Positions 44,942 to 57,186 of a stretch of 64,000 nucleotides of DNA are shown piece by piece. The notes beneath the pieces are model-generated. The model was not told where the DNA came from, did not search any database, and saw only the letters and a list, made by a program, of their open reading frames with translations. The DNA comes from Pocillopora verrucosa (Eukaryota > Cnidaria > Anthozoa > Scleractinia > Pocilloporidae). Each line of letters starts with the position of its first letter. Positions within the stretch are counted from its first letter, which is position 1. The translations under genes were made by a program, and so were the position numbers. The stretch spans positions 18,721,885 through 18,785,884 of the forward strand of contig NC_089319.1 of the NCBI RefSeq assembly GCF_036669915.1. The letters are read 5' to 3'.

Positions 44942-46011
44942 CTAAGTTAAAGTAAAACTTAGTGTCCTTAGTGTCTTAGTGTCCTTTCTATCCTTTCTGG
45001 GTGAAAGTTTCTTCTTAGTTTCCTCCTCAGCTTTTCCTCTGCTCCTTCTTCGACCTTCATGACAGATCTTGGAGTTAAGACAGAACTTGCACATTGGACT
45101 TACAGGAAGACATGTCTGTTGACCAAATCCAACCAACAATACATTCAGTTCATCCCACTCCTCTCTGCAAAACAGAAAAAGAATTCATTAATTTAGTCTC
45201 TGAAACCATACACTCTAATTATTTAACTGTGGGTTATGGGTAAACAGCATATGATAGTCAAGGTTTGCTATGCATCTAGAGAACCTTCTCGAAACGTCAG
45301 CTTTTTTACCCTTTACGCGAGCCAATTTATGTTTTCAACTCAGTTGTTAACACTTCATTACCTTTTATAAGGAGAAGCTTCATATTGGTCACCTCTGGGA
45401 GTTAAAAGGTTACAAGTTAAAAAGGGAGTTCAGTGTCAGATTTTGAACCATTTTTGTTGCTTCTTTTTCTGCTTCTAGACTTCTGCTAATGGCTTTTATA
45501 ATAAAGGGGGGGGGGACTCAGAGGGTTCTATGGAAGATATCAACCAATGTACCCCTTTTTGTAAGTGAAAAAGTGACAAGTGAAAATAATAAAACAACTT
45601 GGTATAGCCCCCTTGATTCAGTAACATGCTAATAAAAGACCCCCCTGAACCCTGTTTAACACAACTGATGATGGAAAATTTATCATCAGCAGCTACTCTA
45701 AAAAGCCCTACTAGTAAGTTTTTAAAAAATGTTCAAAATTTTTATTTAATAAGAGGAGAGAAGGCCTTCAGACTATTTTGCAAGTTGCTTTTCTAGTGAG
45801 TAAATTCTGTCAAAATCAAGTTTCTATCTAACATAAAAATTTACTCACCTTCCAGAAGCCAACAGGGTAAGTTCACCAATTTGGCTTGTTGATGTTGTAA
45901 GAATGTTCTCTATTGTTAACCCATAAGCCTTTAACTTTTCCATTACAGCAAAAGTAACTTGGTGTTTTGTTTGACTTGACAGCATGAGGGAGATAAGTAC
46001 TTGATATCAGA
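44942..46011 (-). pseudogene. NTHL1-like pseudogene, copy 4 (shortest remnant)
   Basis: Only two exons remain. The C-terminal exon 45164-44942 has [10 protein letters not shown], the iron-sulphur spacing [17 protein letters not shown] and a Lys-rich tail extended to [11 protein letters not shown]. The LSSQTKD exon 46011-45849 has a small deletion turning [10 protein letters not shown] out of frame. The helix-hairpin-helix exon is deleted (the sequence jumps near 45283 from CTAGAGAACC to TTCTCGAAACG), and the N-terminal exon is deleted near 46234. This explains much of the short length (8.4 kb) of the unit. Confidence 0.85.
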
Positions 46012-48500
46012 CTGTCAGCAAAAGTGATGAGAGATGAACCATTGATACTGCACTGTCTTAACCCTCTTTCTCCTAAGAGTGACTGGTTTCTAATTTCTCC
46101 TAACAGTTTCACCCTTGCATCAAATACTTAAAATCATGAAAATAAAGGAAATGATGTCCAATTCTAGAAGCTCCTGATTGTCTAACAAATTCTCCTCGTA
46201 AATTGCAGATGGTATGCGGCATAGTCAATAAGTTTTTTGATTTTGGCGGGAAAGTGATGTCACTCGACCAGCTGATTACGTAATTACGTAATTAATAAAA
46301 CTGATTCCTTATTAGAACATCCTCTCCACTGAATTTTCTCCACACTGAACCAAAAATAGCAAAGAATAGGCGTCAACAAGAGAATAGAAACTTTACAATC
46401 TCTTGTTTGGCATCAAATATCATCTGATGAAATTTTACTGTAGATTTTGAGCATAAGAGGTGTTCATGATTGAAATTTACACGAACTTGAGTGGCAAACG
46501 CGAGAATAATGAAACATCAAAATTTTACCATATTAAAACAACAAACTAACTAAACTAAATTAATGGTTTCAACAGAAAACCCATGTCACTTGCGTTTAGA
46601 TGGGGCGGTTTAGATGAAATGAATGAGATTGGAAGGGAGTCCTCCTTAGGTCGTGATTTAATGATGTTGACAAGAAGATTGCACTGTTTTAAACCTTAGT
46701 TTCTACATGTTCGTCCGATTCAGTTAAATAGGAACTGAAAAAAGTAAGTTAAAAAAAGGCTAACTACACGAGATATAAATTTTTCCATCAATCTTCTATG
46801 GCGCTTTGATTTGTCTTTTCTCTTCCCCAGTGTTAACTCCAAAGGTGTTTGTCCGTCTCGCTGTAAATAATTTATTATGGAGTTCAAAAGTCAGGTGTTG
46901 TTTTCTTCCGTTTTAGAACGAGGCATTTGCACATATGTCTCACCCGGTAAATACTAAATAATTTATGTAGAGAGCTGTCTCACCTTATTTCTTCAAACTT
47001 TAATATAAAAGCACAATTTTAATTTATTTGTAAGCTTTTCCTTCTGAAAGTTTTTTTTTATGCTAAAATGTTTGGTCGATCGGTAGGATGTTAACGTTAT
47101 TCCTGAAGGAACAGAACGAATCATCAAGCTCATGATTTGGAGTTTACGTGCAGTTTGGAAGCAATCAGCATTTATTTCATAAGGATTCAAATTTAGGTTT
47201 AGCGTTCTTTAGCGCCTTTGCGTATTTATGTCTAAAGAGAATATACCCCTTACGGACTATACAATGCGTACGTTGCGGGTCAGTGTTGATCCGACTTGAA
47301 TTCACGTTACGTGCGTTCTTTAGGGCCTTCGCGCATTTATAGATTAAGGTTAAAAATAAATACCCAAAACAGTCTCTACAATTCTTACATTGCGGGTCAG
47401 TACTTTTTCGCATCAGGACTTCAAATTTATTCGGATATCTCGCCTTGTAAGTACTTAATAATTCATGTAGACGAGAGTTGACTCACGTTATTTCTTTAAA
47501 TTTTTAATAAAAGCAGAATTTTATTTATATGTAGTTTTTCTTTTGAAAATTTGTACGCTAAGCTTTCTTTTTGAACGATGTTTACCTGATCGCTTAAGTG
47601 TCATTCCTGAAAGTAGACAAAGTAAGGTCAGGACTTAAACTCTTCAGAGATTGATAAGAGGTTATGTAACGCGCGGATTACCTCAAAATGCTTTACCCTT
47701 TAACTCTTATAAGTGACTAACATGTAACTTCTCCCTATAACATCCATACATTGTCCGCCAACATGTAATAAGAATACTCAAGCTTATCATGTGGAAGTTA
47801 ATAGTCTTGATCTTACACCAAATTCTCGTGACTTGTATACTAGCAAATGTGTAGCAGCTAGAGGGGAGAATTAACAATCAGATCTTGGGAGTTTAAGGAT
47901 CAACATAGCTGCAAACTGAACCCACAATAAATATCAGATAAAACCTTCATATTTTGTCTATGTTTTGTAACATGGTCAATCTGTTTTTATCTAATTTTAT
48001 CTAGTTTTAACTAAATTCTACCTTTATCTAATTTCAAATTCTAGACTTCTATTATTTAGTTTTAAATTCTAGACTACTGAACCCTTGGGTAATTATTTCC
48101 AGGATAAAAGCACCACAAAACCCAGAAACTGTTAAGTTAATTAATTCATGGCAATTGAGAAAAAAGAGAATGCTATAATTAGCACACGCACTGGTTCAGT
48201 CAGTGAACGAATGTCGTAAAATGTTATCAATGTCTTCCAAAGAAAACCTTGCACACTTATTTTCCCCCTTAAACCGTTTAATCTTTGTTCAATAGAAAAA
48301 GAAGAGAATCCTTACTTAGTGCGTCAAATTTTGAACTTGATCGAACTTTTAATAGTAATGTTATTTGCCAGTCTCCTGCTAAGTTTCTAAAACCCAAAAC
48401 ATAAAAAAACTGTGGACGAGAGTTATTTTTACTCGAACATAATTCATTTTCAAGCTGACGCACCAGCGACTAATTGAGGTCAAAGCTTCCTTATCACGAC
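46012..48500. repeat. spacer and repeat field upstream of FReD gene 4
   Basis: After the deletion junction at about 46234 the sequence enters the TGATGTCACTCGACC spacer, here with a short duplication (TTACGTAATTACGTAATT). TTGCGGGTCAGTA blocks occur near 47273 and 47391, and a type 2 MITE-like stretch at about 47692-47913. No genes are supported. Confidence 0.5.
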
Positions 48501-48553
48501 TTTATCTTGATCGTGAACTAATGTAAAAGCCGAGTGGAAGTAACTTGAAAACA

Positions 48554-51473
48554 ATGCAGCGATTCACTTTACTCTTCCATTCTCAGTTTCTCCTGTGCTG
48601 GAAGTTTACAACTCCCTCAGCTCAAAGTCTAACAGGAACGTCGAACCCTGGTCGGTTGTCTTGTTTAAGAAGATCTGAACACCCTGAAAAAGGTAAAGCT
48701 TGACTTAAACACTTAATTTGCGCACTGCAAATAATGGCAAAAATAGATCTTAGACTACACAAAGATAGAAAACTTGACGCAGAACCAATGTGAACCGAGA
48801 AGATTTGTTGAGACTATTTAAATAGTGGGGTTGAAGGTAACGTAATCGTGGTGCGCTGACTTTAATTCATCAGTTACAACACAAGCAAATTTCGTATTTT
48901 AGCGAAAAACACTTTAATACCGAGTCGCGAGTCGAAGCACTTCAACTAGCAAATCATTCAGTTATCTTTCTCTTAACGTGAGCTCGTTTCAAGCTATCAA
49001 ATTCGGCTTTTCGTGTCGTGCATTCCTCCCTGACATCGCTTTGCTTGAAGCTGTAATGGAATAAAGTTAATGGTAAGGATGGAATTTTATTCACCTTGAA
49101 ATGGAATTACTTCAAGTTAACGTGTTTCAGACACGATCAAACTAAAGTAAACGATGGTCAACAAGGACGATGAGGATGAAAAGGAAGACCGGTGATCGAA
49201 TACGCTGTGATCGGAGCATAAAATCGTCTGATGAGTGGGAATCTTAATTGCAGGGGTTTCCAGAATTAAGAACCAACAACTTTGAAGGCTTGTGTATTTG
49301 CTTGCTGTGTATCGAAGAGTTGCGAACAGCCTAAGATAGAACTGGCCGGAAATTTACGAAAACTGAGTAATTTTCGAAACATGAGAAAAATAATTCCATG
49401 TAAAAATATGTTAATATCTAATTTCTCTCTTTTTATTTCGTGTAAGATACATCTTGAAGAAAACTCTCATATATGACGATATGTTTGCATCTGTTCTAGG
49501 CTACACTCTGGTTAATCACGTGATTGCTACGCACACTGTCACGTGCCCGATAGACTGTACGTGGGAATGCCTACTGGATGCACGCTGTCGATCGTTTAAT
49601 TATGCAAGCTCAGGGAAAACATGTGAATTAAGTGACCAATCAAAAGTGACAGCCCCAAATGACTTTGTTTTAAGAAAAGGCGTCACTTACTACGAGCCAA
49701 CGACACAGATGGTGAGTCATAGAAATTTACAGATCAGGTAGAAACTTAATCATCACTACTCAAACTGCCAAGCGCAAGAACCTTTGAAGTCTTCGGTTTT
49801 TCAAATTCCATCTTCTGAGCAAGGTGGTGTCAAAGTCATATCGAGAGGTCAAATAAATGCCTTTATCTCAGAGAACGGTATGGCTGCCTAAAACTGAACA
49901 TGCACACAGAGCAGCGTTTGTAAGACCTTCATTTCTAGCCCGAAAACACAGTAAGTTGAAATGTAGTAGGGCAGGAGTACATTTCAGGCAGCAATCGGGA
50001 GAATGATTTGAAATTACGAGTAGGAATGAAAACTTTAAATTACACATGCGCAATTGATTCATATAGCAAAAGTTCAGGTCGTAAGTCAAAATATTGTTAC
50101 AAAACATCCAATGCTCAATGCACTTCAGAAATTTTTTCCATTTTGACTGGCTAACATTTGCTAACATTTTTATAATTGAACAGTTGACATCAAACAATTC
50201 GGACATGAAACAGCCAATCAAGCCGCAAATAAGAGCTGTTTTATTGATAAGAGAACCACTCATACTCGAGCATTTTGTTATTGACATAATTGATGTCATA
50301 AAATGCCTATTTTCTAAAAGGAAATCCCGGGTAAATATAATTGCTAAAATAGAGACAAAATTGTTGGTCGATATACACCTGAAACGAAATTTCATTTGAA
50401 GGAAAACAGGAGAGGGAAAGATGAATTCCTACTCAAAACTTTGGAAATATCAAACTTCTATACTCATCTTGAATTAAGGGTACAGACCACCATCGAAGAG
50501 AAACGTTAGCTCTAAGAACGAGAATGTATTTCAACCTAATGAGGTATTGTCATGGTAAGTTTCACCTTATAAAAGGATGAAAGTACGTTTAACCATTCTT
50601 CCCATTTTCTCCCAGGGAGGAAATAGACCTGTTTGCGTCTCAGCTTTATGTCAAAATGGTGGAACATGTGTTGACGCGTGTTGGAATCCCCGGATGTTCA
50701 CGTGTGAATGTCGACAGGATTATAAAGGAGTGTATTGCGAAAAGCACAGCGGAGGTGGGTAACTCGTTACTAAATAGAAGAGAGGAACACTTAAATTTGC
50801 GATAATTTCCTTTCAGCAACAAGTCTCATATTATTTTTCTTTTGTTCCATGTATAGTGAGAGGCTGTCAGCAGCTGAAAACCCTGGAACCGAATCAGAAT
50901 GGTATTTATAGAATCAACCCAGATGGTCAAGGGGTCATAAACGTGTACTGTGACCAAACCACAGATGGAGGTGGGTGGACTGTGGTTCAAAGACGTTCCC
51001 GTCCATACAAGCAAAGCTTTAGACGAACGTGGGTAGAGTATCGAGTAGGCTTTGGCGACTTGTCCAAAGAATTCTGGCTTGGAAACGACAACTTGCACCG
51101 AATCGCCTCTTCCGACAGCATTCTTCGAATAGATCTGCACCGAACCAACAGCAAAAAGGGATATGCCAAATATGGTGGGTTTCGGGTAGCTGACGAAACA
51201 GAAAAGTATCGATGCGACATGACTTCGTACGAAGGAAACATCGGAAATGGGTTTTATGGTAATACAGATCCTTATTTGAACATCCGAGGGATGAAATTCG
51301 GCACACCAGACCAAGACAATGACAACCTCCTTGGAAAGTGTTTTCCTGATGGTGCATGGTGGGCAAACCAATGTGGCGAGGTTAATCTCAATGGAAAGTA
51401 TGGTCCGGACTGGGGTCCTTGGGCTTCTCACCCTGATCTAAATTTCTCTGAGATGAAAGTAAGGCATAACTGA
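48554..51473 (+). CDS. secreted PAN-EGF-fibrinogen domain protein, FReD gene 4
   Basis: Coding exons 48554-48692, 49500-49711, 50616-50754 and 50857-51473 (368 codons plus stop), phases 1, 0 and 1. An upstream in-frame ATG like that at 8094 is followed here by TAA, which supports the ATG at 48554 as the start. Intron 1 is about 330 bp shorter than in copy 1 (a deletion near 49421). The PAN domain has ECLLDARC and SKVTAP. The EGF domain starts PVCVSALC. The FReD begins RGCQQLKTLEPNQ, has NSKKGYAKY and DPYLNIRG, and carries the patch GKYGPDWGPWASHPDLNF, closest to gene 2. Cys pairs, DQDND and GAWW are conserved. No lesions seen. Confidence 0.9.
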
Positions 51474-52893
51474 ACAAAACTACACAAAAAAAGTCACCAT
51501 ACGTCACCTTCAGGGATGCAAGGAACTTGACGAAGAGATCTGGGCACTAACTAATGTAGCCTTCATAGAATTTGCAATGGAAACTCAATTTGTCATGTAA
51601 CGCCCGGTGCTGCGTGGCGTTACAACCAAAAACAGCTGTGAAGGTGACTGAAATCCATTGATATATTATTAGCATAATAATATATTGACACATAATTTAG
51701 TCTTGCACTAGGTTTTAAATATCGACATGAAATCACTTTCTTCAACTTGAAATGAAATGTAAAACCTTTCCTTCCAATGGTGATGTTTCATTAGCACCCC
51801 ACGAACAGATGTCACACATTATAAACAGACCATCATGTCTAATCCTGTTTCAAGACACCAAGAGACCAAAACAAAGTGAAGCGATTAGAAGCAAACCTTG
51901 AAGTCACAGGCCAACCACATGTTTCAAAAACTGTTATTTACAAATGGTCGGGTTTTATAGCCGTGTTAGTGAAAAAGGCTTTTACTTTCTTGAAAATAAA
52001 AATCATAAAAAAGTGTTTGTAAAATAAAGCCTTGGCAACTTCCCTGAACTTTTAAGCATATCGTTATATCATACTAATTTAATAGCCCACGAATATGTAA
52101 CAAATGCGACGCCAGTTGTTGCCATCGATGCTGGAAGTATGTACATACAAAAAGCACATTTCCTGAAGGACTGTTAAAACTATCCGTAAAAGAGGCCAGT
52201 TTGTTTCTTTACCGACTTAGTTACCACAGTCGTTAGAGAAAGGCAAAATAAAAGTAATGCTTTCTGAATTGTTTTGAGGGGCGTCGGAATATTTTGGCTG
52301 CTAAATCCTCCGCGAACCTGATCTCCTCCCTTCAACGTATTGTCGAGCAAAAAAAAATTAGACAAAAAAAGAAAGTATTGCAAGTTAGATGTTCACGAAT
52401 GGTAGAACTGAAAGATTTCACTCAAGTCAAACGAAGTTCGGGGGAGCTTTCTATGACTTGAAAAAAAAGGAAGGGGGTAAGGCCTCCTCTCCAGGGTTCT
52501 ATCTGTTTTCCCTCAAGGTTCATGCTGGAGAGGACTGGGAAACAGGTTGACATCGCGATTTCACATTCAGCCTAAGTATTTAAGCGATCGAGTTTAAAAT
52601 CCCAACACCCACACCATCTTATGATGATCCCCTATTGTTGAAAATAACACATCAAAAGGGTTGATCAATAGTTCGTTCTACCCGTCATTATACGACGACA
52701 AAAAGACATATATTAAATTTCGATTCACAAATACTCCAAGTTCAGTACTATACAGATTGTCTATCATTGATTGCCGTTGTATTCTTGGGGTATAAATCTA
52801 ACTTGAAGACTCCACACTAAGTTTCTTATACGTAAGTACCAGTAGTGCCGATAAAGAGCTGTACAAAACAGTTTCTCTTATTGCCAAAATGAT
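51474..52893. other. FReD gene 4 3' flank and spacer
   Basis: Non-coding; includes the TTTTGGCTGCTAAATCC segment. The A tract found at the equivalent place in units 2 and 3 is reduced to a short run near 52462, and about 120 bp are missing around 52702. An AATAAA signal lies about 550 bp after the stop. Confidence 0.5.
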
Positions 52894-53307
52894 TTATTTG
52901 AGAGTAATAGTGCAGGCCTCACTGCACTCACCCTGTCGTCCATTAACATCAGTAGCACGTACCAAGAAGTGGTTTCCGGGTGATAACTGAGTCAGAGTGC
53001 AAGCCATAGGAAGCGTCAACGTCTTGACGACTCCAATCTTCTTCCACTAGTGAAGGTTCTCCGTTGTGCCGCCGTCCTGAAACGCAAAATGTTGATAGTT
53101 CATTATAGGCGCGTGTCTCTCTTCAAGAGCCATATACCACGACAAAACGATACCGCTTGGAGCAACCGTTATGGAGACATTAGGTTTCGGAGGGGGGTCA
53201 TTAGTCTCTGTTGCTGGAGATACACGGGAATGTTGCCCTGAACATGGCGGTAGACCCTGTTGGGGTCTTATAGATAATTGTGAATAGCTTTGCAAGGCGA
53301 ATAGCAA
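52894..53307 (-). pseudogene. ATF7IP-like FN3 exon, broken copy 5
   Basis: Matches the open copy at 12956-13369 closely, including the 6-nt shortening to NHF and a Tyr where copies 1, 3 and 4 have a stop. It carries its own TAG in place of Gln just before WKKIG. The lesion is therefore independent of the one in copies 1, 3 and 4. Confidence 0.7.
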
Positions 53308-55859
53308 AGGATAAAAGGAGTTTGAGTAGCCAATCAGAGCGCGCCTTCATTGCCATCCACCGTTTAAGTATAAACTAATTTCTGAATCAAATTCAACGGC
53401 AGATTTCTCCCTTTAAGGAAGGGGTGCCACTTATAAAAAATCTTTCACAAAAATAGCAACTTGTTACCTAGGTCTCACAGTCTTTGATTTTGCTTCCTTC
53501 TCGCATTTTTTTCAATGGATCACGAACCTGTACATTTATTTTACACAGTTGGAACCAGTCTTGAGACATGGTTTGAGGACCAATGCTAACCTGGGCTCAG
53601 TGGTTGGAAGGCTGATTAGTGCTAACCCAGGGTTAAATTTTAATCCAGGTTTCCTTACTGCTTTGTTAAAAAGCCTTTTTTGGATCATTTTCTTTATTCT
53701 ACCTTCTCATTACCTGCTTGCTGGATAGTGCACGGATATTGTTAGGAAAAGTTATATGAATCACTTTTGGGAGTTAAGATCTGATATCAGATTTCACACT
53801 AACCATGAAGCTACCTTAACCCAGCTTTGCACAACGTGGCCCAAGGCTAAAGACAAGGACAGCCTAAGTTAAAGTAAAACTTGATTTTCTCTTAAGTATT
53901 AGTGTCCTTTCCATCCTTTCTGGGTGAAAGTTTCTTCTTAGTTTCCTCCTCAGCTTTTCCTCTGCTCCTTCTTCGACCTTCAGGACAGATCTTGAAGTTA
54001 TGACAGAACTTGCACATTGGACTTACAGGAACGCATTTCTGTTGACCAAATCCAAACAACAATACATTCAGTTCATCCCACTCCTCTCTGCAAAACAGAA
54101 AACGAATTCACTAATTTAGTCTCTGAAGCCATACACTCTAATTATTTAACTGTGGGTTATGCGTAAACAGAATATGATAGTCAAGGTTTGCTATGCATCT
54201 AGAGAATCTTGAACCTAGGTCTGAAAGTCCTTAAAGTTTTCCTTTTTGCATTCTGCTCCTTGAAAGTCAGGAGGGAACAAGAGCCTGTTCATTTCAGAAT
54301 ATTTGTAAAAGTTGTTTGGAACTTGCACAATAGCTGGGTCTCTAAAATGTGGCAGTGAGTGAAAAGGCTTTGGCAAGGAAGAAGCAAAACACCTGGTGAA
54401 GAGAATTTTTGTAACTTGGTATCATTCAAAATAACTTTTCACCAGCTTTCTACAGCAATTCTAGTTTTCTCTGGCAGTTTAGTACGTTTTTTGACCCATC
54501 CCGGTCTGTTAGAAATTCTATGAACATGAGTATCAACTCCAATTCCAGTCACTTGTGCCCTGAAGCCATGTTCATGGTAATATGCACCATTTTTGGGCCC
54601 ACACCTGGAAGTTTGCAGAAAGTGGTCAGAATATGGTGACAGAACAATAGTGTAGTTCCACTTTCTGCATATAAACCCACACACAACCCACACACAACCC
54701 ACAATTCCTCCAATTGCTCTGATGAATGGCTAACGCTCAAAACGTCAGCTTTTTTACTCTTTACGCCGGCCAATTGATGTTTTCAACTCAGTTGTTAACA
54801 CTAAATTACCTATTATTAGGAAAAGTTTCATATTGATCACCTCTGCGAGTTAAAGTGTTACAAGTTAAAAAGGGAATTCAGTGTCAGATTTTGAACCATT
54901 TTTGTTGTTTCTTTTTCTACTTCTAGACTTCTGCTAATGGTTTTTATAATAAAGGGGGGGGGACTCAGAGGGTTGTATGGAGGATATCAACCAATCTACC
55001 CCCTTTTGTAGGTGAAAAAGTGACAAGTGAAAATAATAAATCAACTTGGAATAGCCCCCTTGATTCAGTAACATGCTAATATAAGACCCCCTGAACCCTG
55101 TTTAACATACCTGATGATGAAAAAATTATTATCAGTAGCTATTCTAAAATGCGCCCCTACTAGTAAGTTTTTAAAAAATATTCAAAACTTTTAGTTAATA
55201 AGGGGAGAGAAGGCCTTCAGACTATTCTGCAAGTTACTTTTCTAGTGAGTAAATTCTGTCAAAATCAAACTAACTAATATAAAAATTTACTCACCTTCCA
55301 GAAGCCAACAGGGTAGATAAGTTCACCAATTTTGCTTGTTAATGTTGTAAGAATGTTCTCTATTGTTAATCCATAAGCCTTTAACTTTTCCATTGTAGCA
55401 AAAGTAACTTGGTCTTTTGTTTGACTTGACAGCATGAGGGAGATGAGTACTTGATATCAGACTGTCAGTAAAAGTGATGAGAGATGAACCATTGATACTG
55501 GACTGTCTTAACCCTCTTTCCCCTAAGAGTGACTGGCTTCTAATTTCTCCTAACAGTTTCACCCTTGCATCAAATACTTAAAATCATGAAAATAAAGGAA
55601 ATGATGTCCAATTCTAGAAGCTCCTGATTGTCTAACAAATTCTCTTCGTAAATTCCAGATAGTTATGCAGCATAGTTTTCATTGTTTGTGATAGGAGAAT
55701 GGTAGGATTATACTAATATTTGTAAGCTCCCTCTTTCTTCTGAACAAACTCTTCAGTTGAGTCTGATAATGTGGCAAGCTTAATCAGCAGACTTTGTTTT
55801 CTGATTAGAAGGGAAATTTCAGTCTTATATGCAAGGTAAGATTTCTGACTGGCTACTCT

Positions 55860-56063
55860 TTAACCCTTTACACCCTAACATCAGTATGCATATTCTCCAC
55901 ACTGTTCTTTATACATTTCCTAAGGTTTTCTATTTGTTTGCCAACAAAAAGGTTTCTTTCCTAATAAACATTTCCTTAATTCTCATGACCTTAATGTGTG
56001 ATTCAAGAGTGATATTGTAGGGAGAAATGAGATGTTACTCATCCTTTGGGTTTAAAGGGTTAA
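55860..56063 (+). repeat. MITE-like element, type 1 (unit 5)
   Basis: TTAACCCTTTACACCC to TTTAAAGGGTTAA, about 204 bp, positional counterpart of 3369-3580 with a rearranged GGTTTTCTATTTG stretch. Confidence 0.6.
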
Positions 56064-56393
56064 ATGGGAAATTTAAGAATGGTTGCCAGGATGAGGGTGT
56101 ATCCTTACAACTTTTATCCCAGTAGCTCATACATGAAGACCTCTATTGTGGCAAGTAAGAAAAAAGAAACCAAAATCATCACAAAAAATTTGACAAATAA
56201 ACATCAGTAAGGCAAGATCTCTGAAAATAGACTGGCCCAGTTGTCCAGGTTCTTATGAGGAGACCTCAACCTCCTCCCACGCTGCAGAGTATGGCAGATC
56301 TTGATGCAATGCAGCAATTTTGGCATGCAGTTGACTTTTAAAAAGGAACTTGTGCATGCACTGCCATACTCTGCAAACTGATCCTCACCCACC

Positions 56394-56607
56394 TTAACCC
56401 TTTGACACCTAAGAGTGACTAACATCTAATTTCTCGTTACCCTATCACCCCTGAATCACACATCAAGGTCACAAGAAGAAAGGAAATAATCACCAAGCAA
56501 AAAAGCTCCTGATTGTTACACAAATTCTCCTTGTCATTACCTTAGGATATGTGAGGAGAACTGTATGGAGAATATGCAGACTATAATGTTGGGGTGTAAA
56601 GGGTTAA
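56394..56607 (-). repeat. MITE-like element, type 1, inverted copy (unit 5)
   Basis: TTAACCCTTTGACACC to GGTGTAAAGGGTTAA, about 214 bp, full left end like the unit 2 copy. Confidence 0.6.
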
Positions 56608-57186
56608 ACATATAGCTGTTGAACTATTTGTCATAATTTATCTTGTAAATCAAATAAAAAGAGGGATGCAATCAATTGCTGAGGGTAAATGAATGTGTTG
56701 ACATTGACCAAGCAAAAAGGGGTAAATTTTACCCAAAACGTTTCTACTTCTCATAAACAAGCTTAGTTGGCTCAGAGGAGACCACTGTGTCGGCTCCCCT
56801 TACCCCACCCCACTGGACTGCCGATTTCATCTCCTCTCACCTCTGGTGACTGGCTCTCATCAGCTGTCTTCTCGCATCCTTGTGAATCAACTGGGGCATC
56901 GCGTGTTTTTCTCATTTCACGAATATTTGCAAGCTGCTCTCTCCAGTTAGGAGGCTGCCAAGTTGAGCCTTGTGTCTGTGCCGTGGATTTGTCTTTTTTA
57001 CGCTTCTTGGCCGCAACATCTTCAGTTTTCTTGTCGTCCCTAGACGAGTCTTCATGTCGCTTCTCGTATTCGATTTTGATGTGCCTTCTTGGTTCCTTTT
57101 TGGCTCGTTGACAAAGCTGCGATTGCTTCTCTAGCCGCCGAGCGTGTTTGTCTTCCTTTTGAGGTGAAATACGGGAAAGTATTCAT

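Larger units (their letters stand above)
53892..57186 (-). pseudogene. NTHL1-like pseudogene, copy 5
   Basis: Minus-strand exons: N-terminal 57186-56841 (intact from STWQPPNWREQLANIREMR through VDSQGCEKTADESQSPE with a GTGAGA donor); LSSQTKD exon 55461-55295 ending in intact [10 protein letters not shown] and a GTGAGT donor; helix-hairpin-helix about 54620-54443 ([13 protein letters not shown], then a frameshift, then [16 protein letters not shown]); C-terminal 54087-53892 with all four iron-sulphur Cys. Lesions: one extra T (plus strand) in the N-terminal exon near 57101 shifting the frame, a small insertion at the WGQ site of the HhH exon, and the disturbed start of the LSSQTKD exon. The linker exon between GFWK and KLPG was not found. 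Confidence 0.85.
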
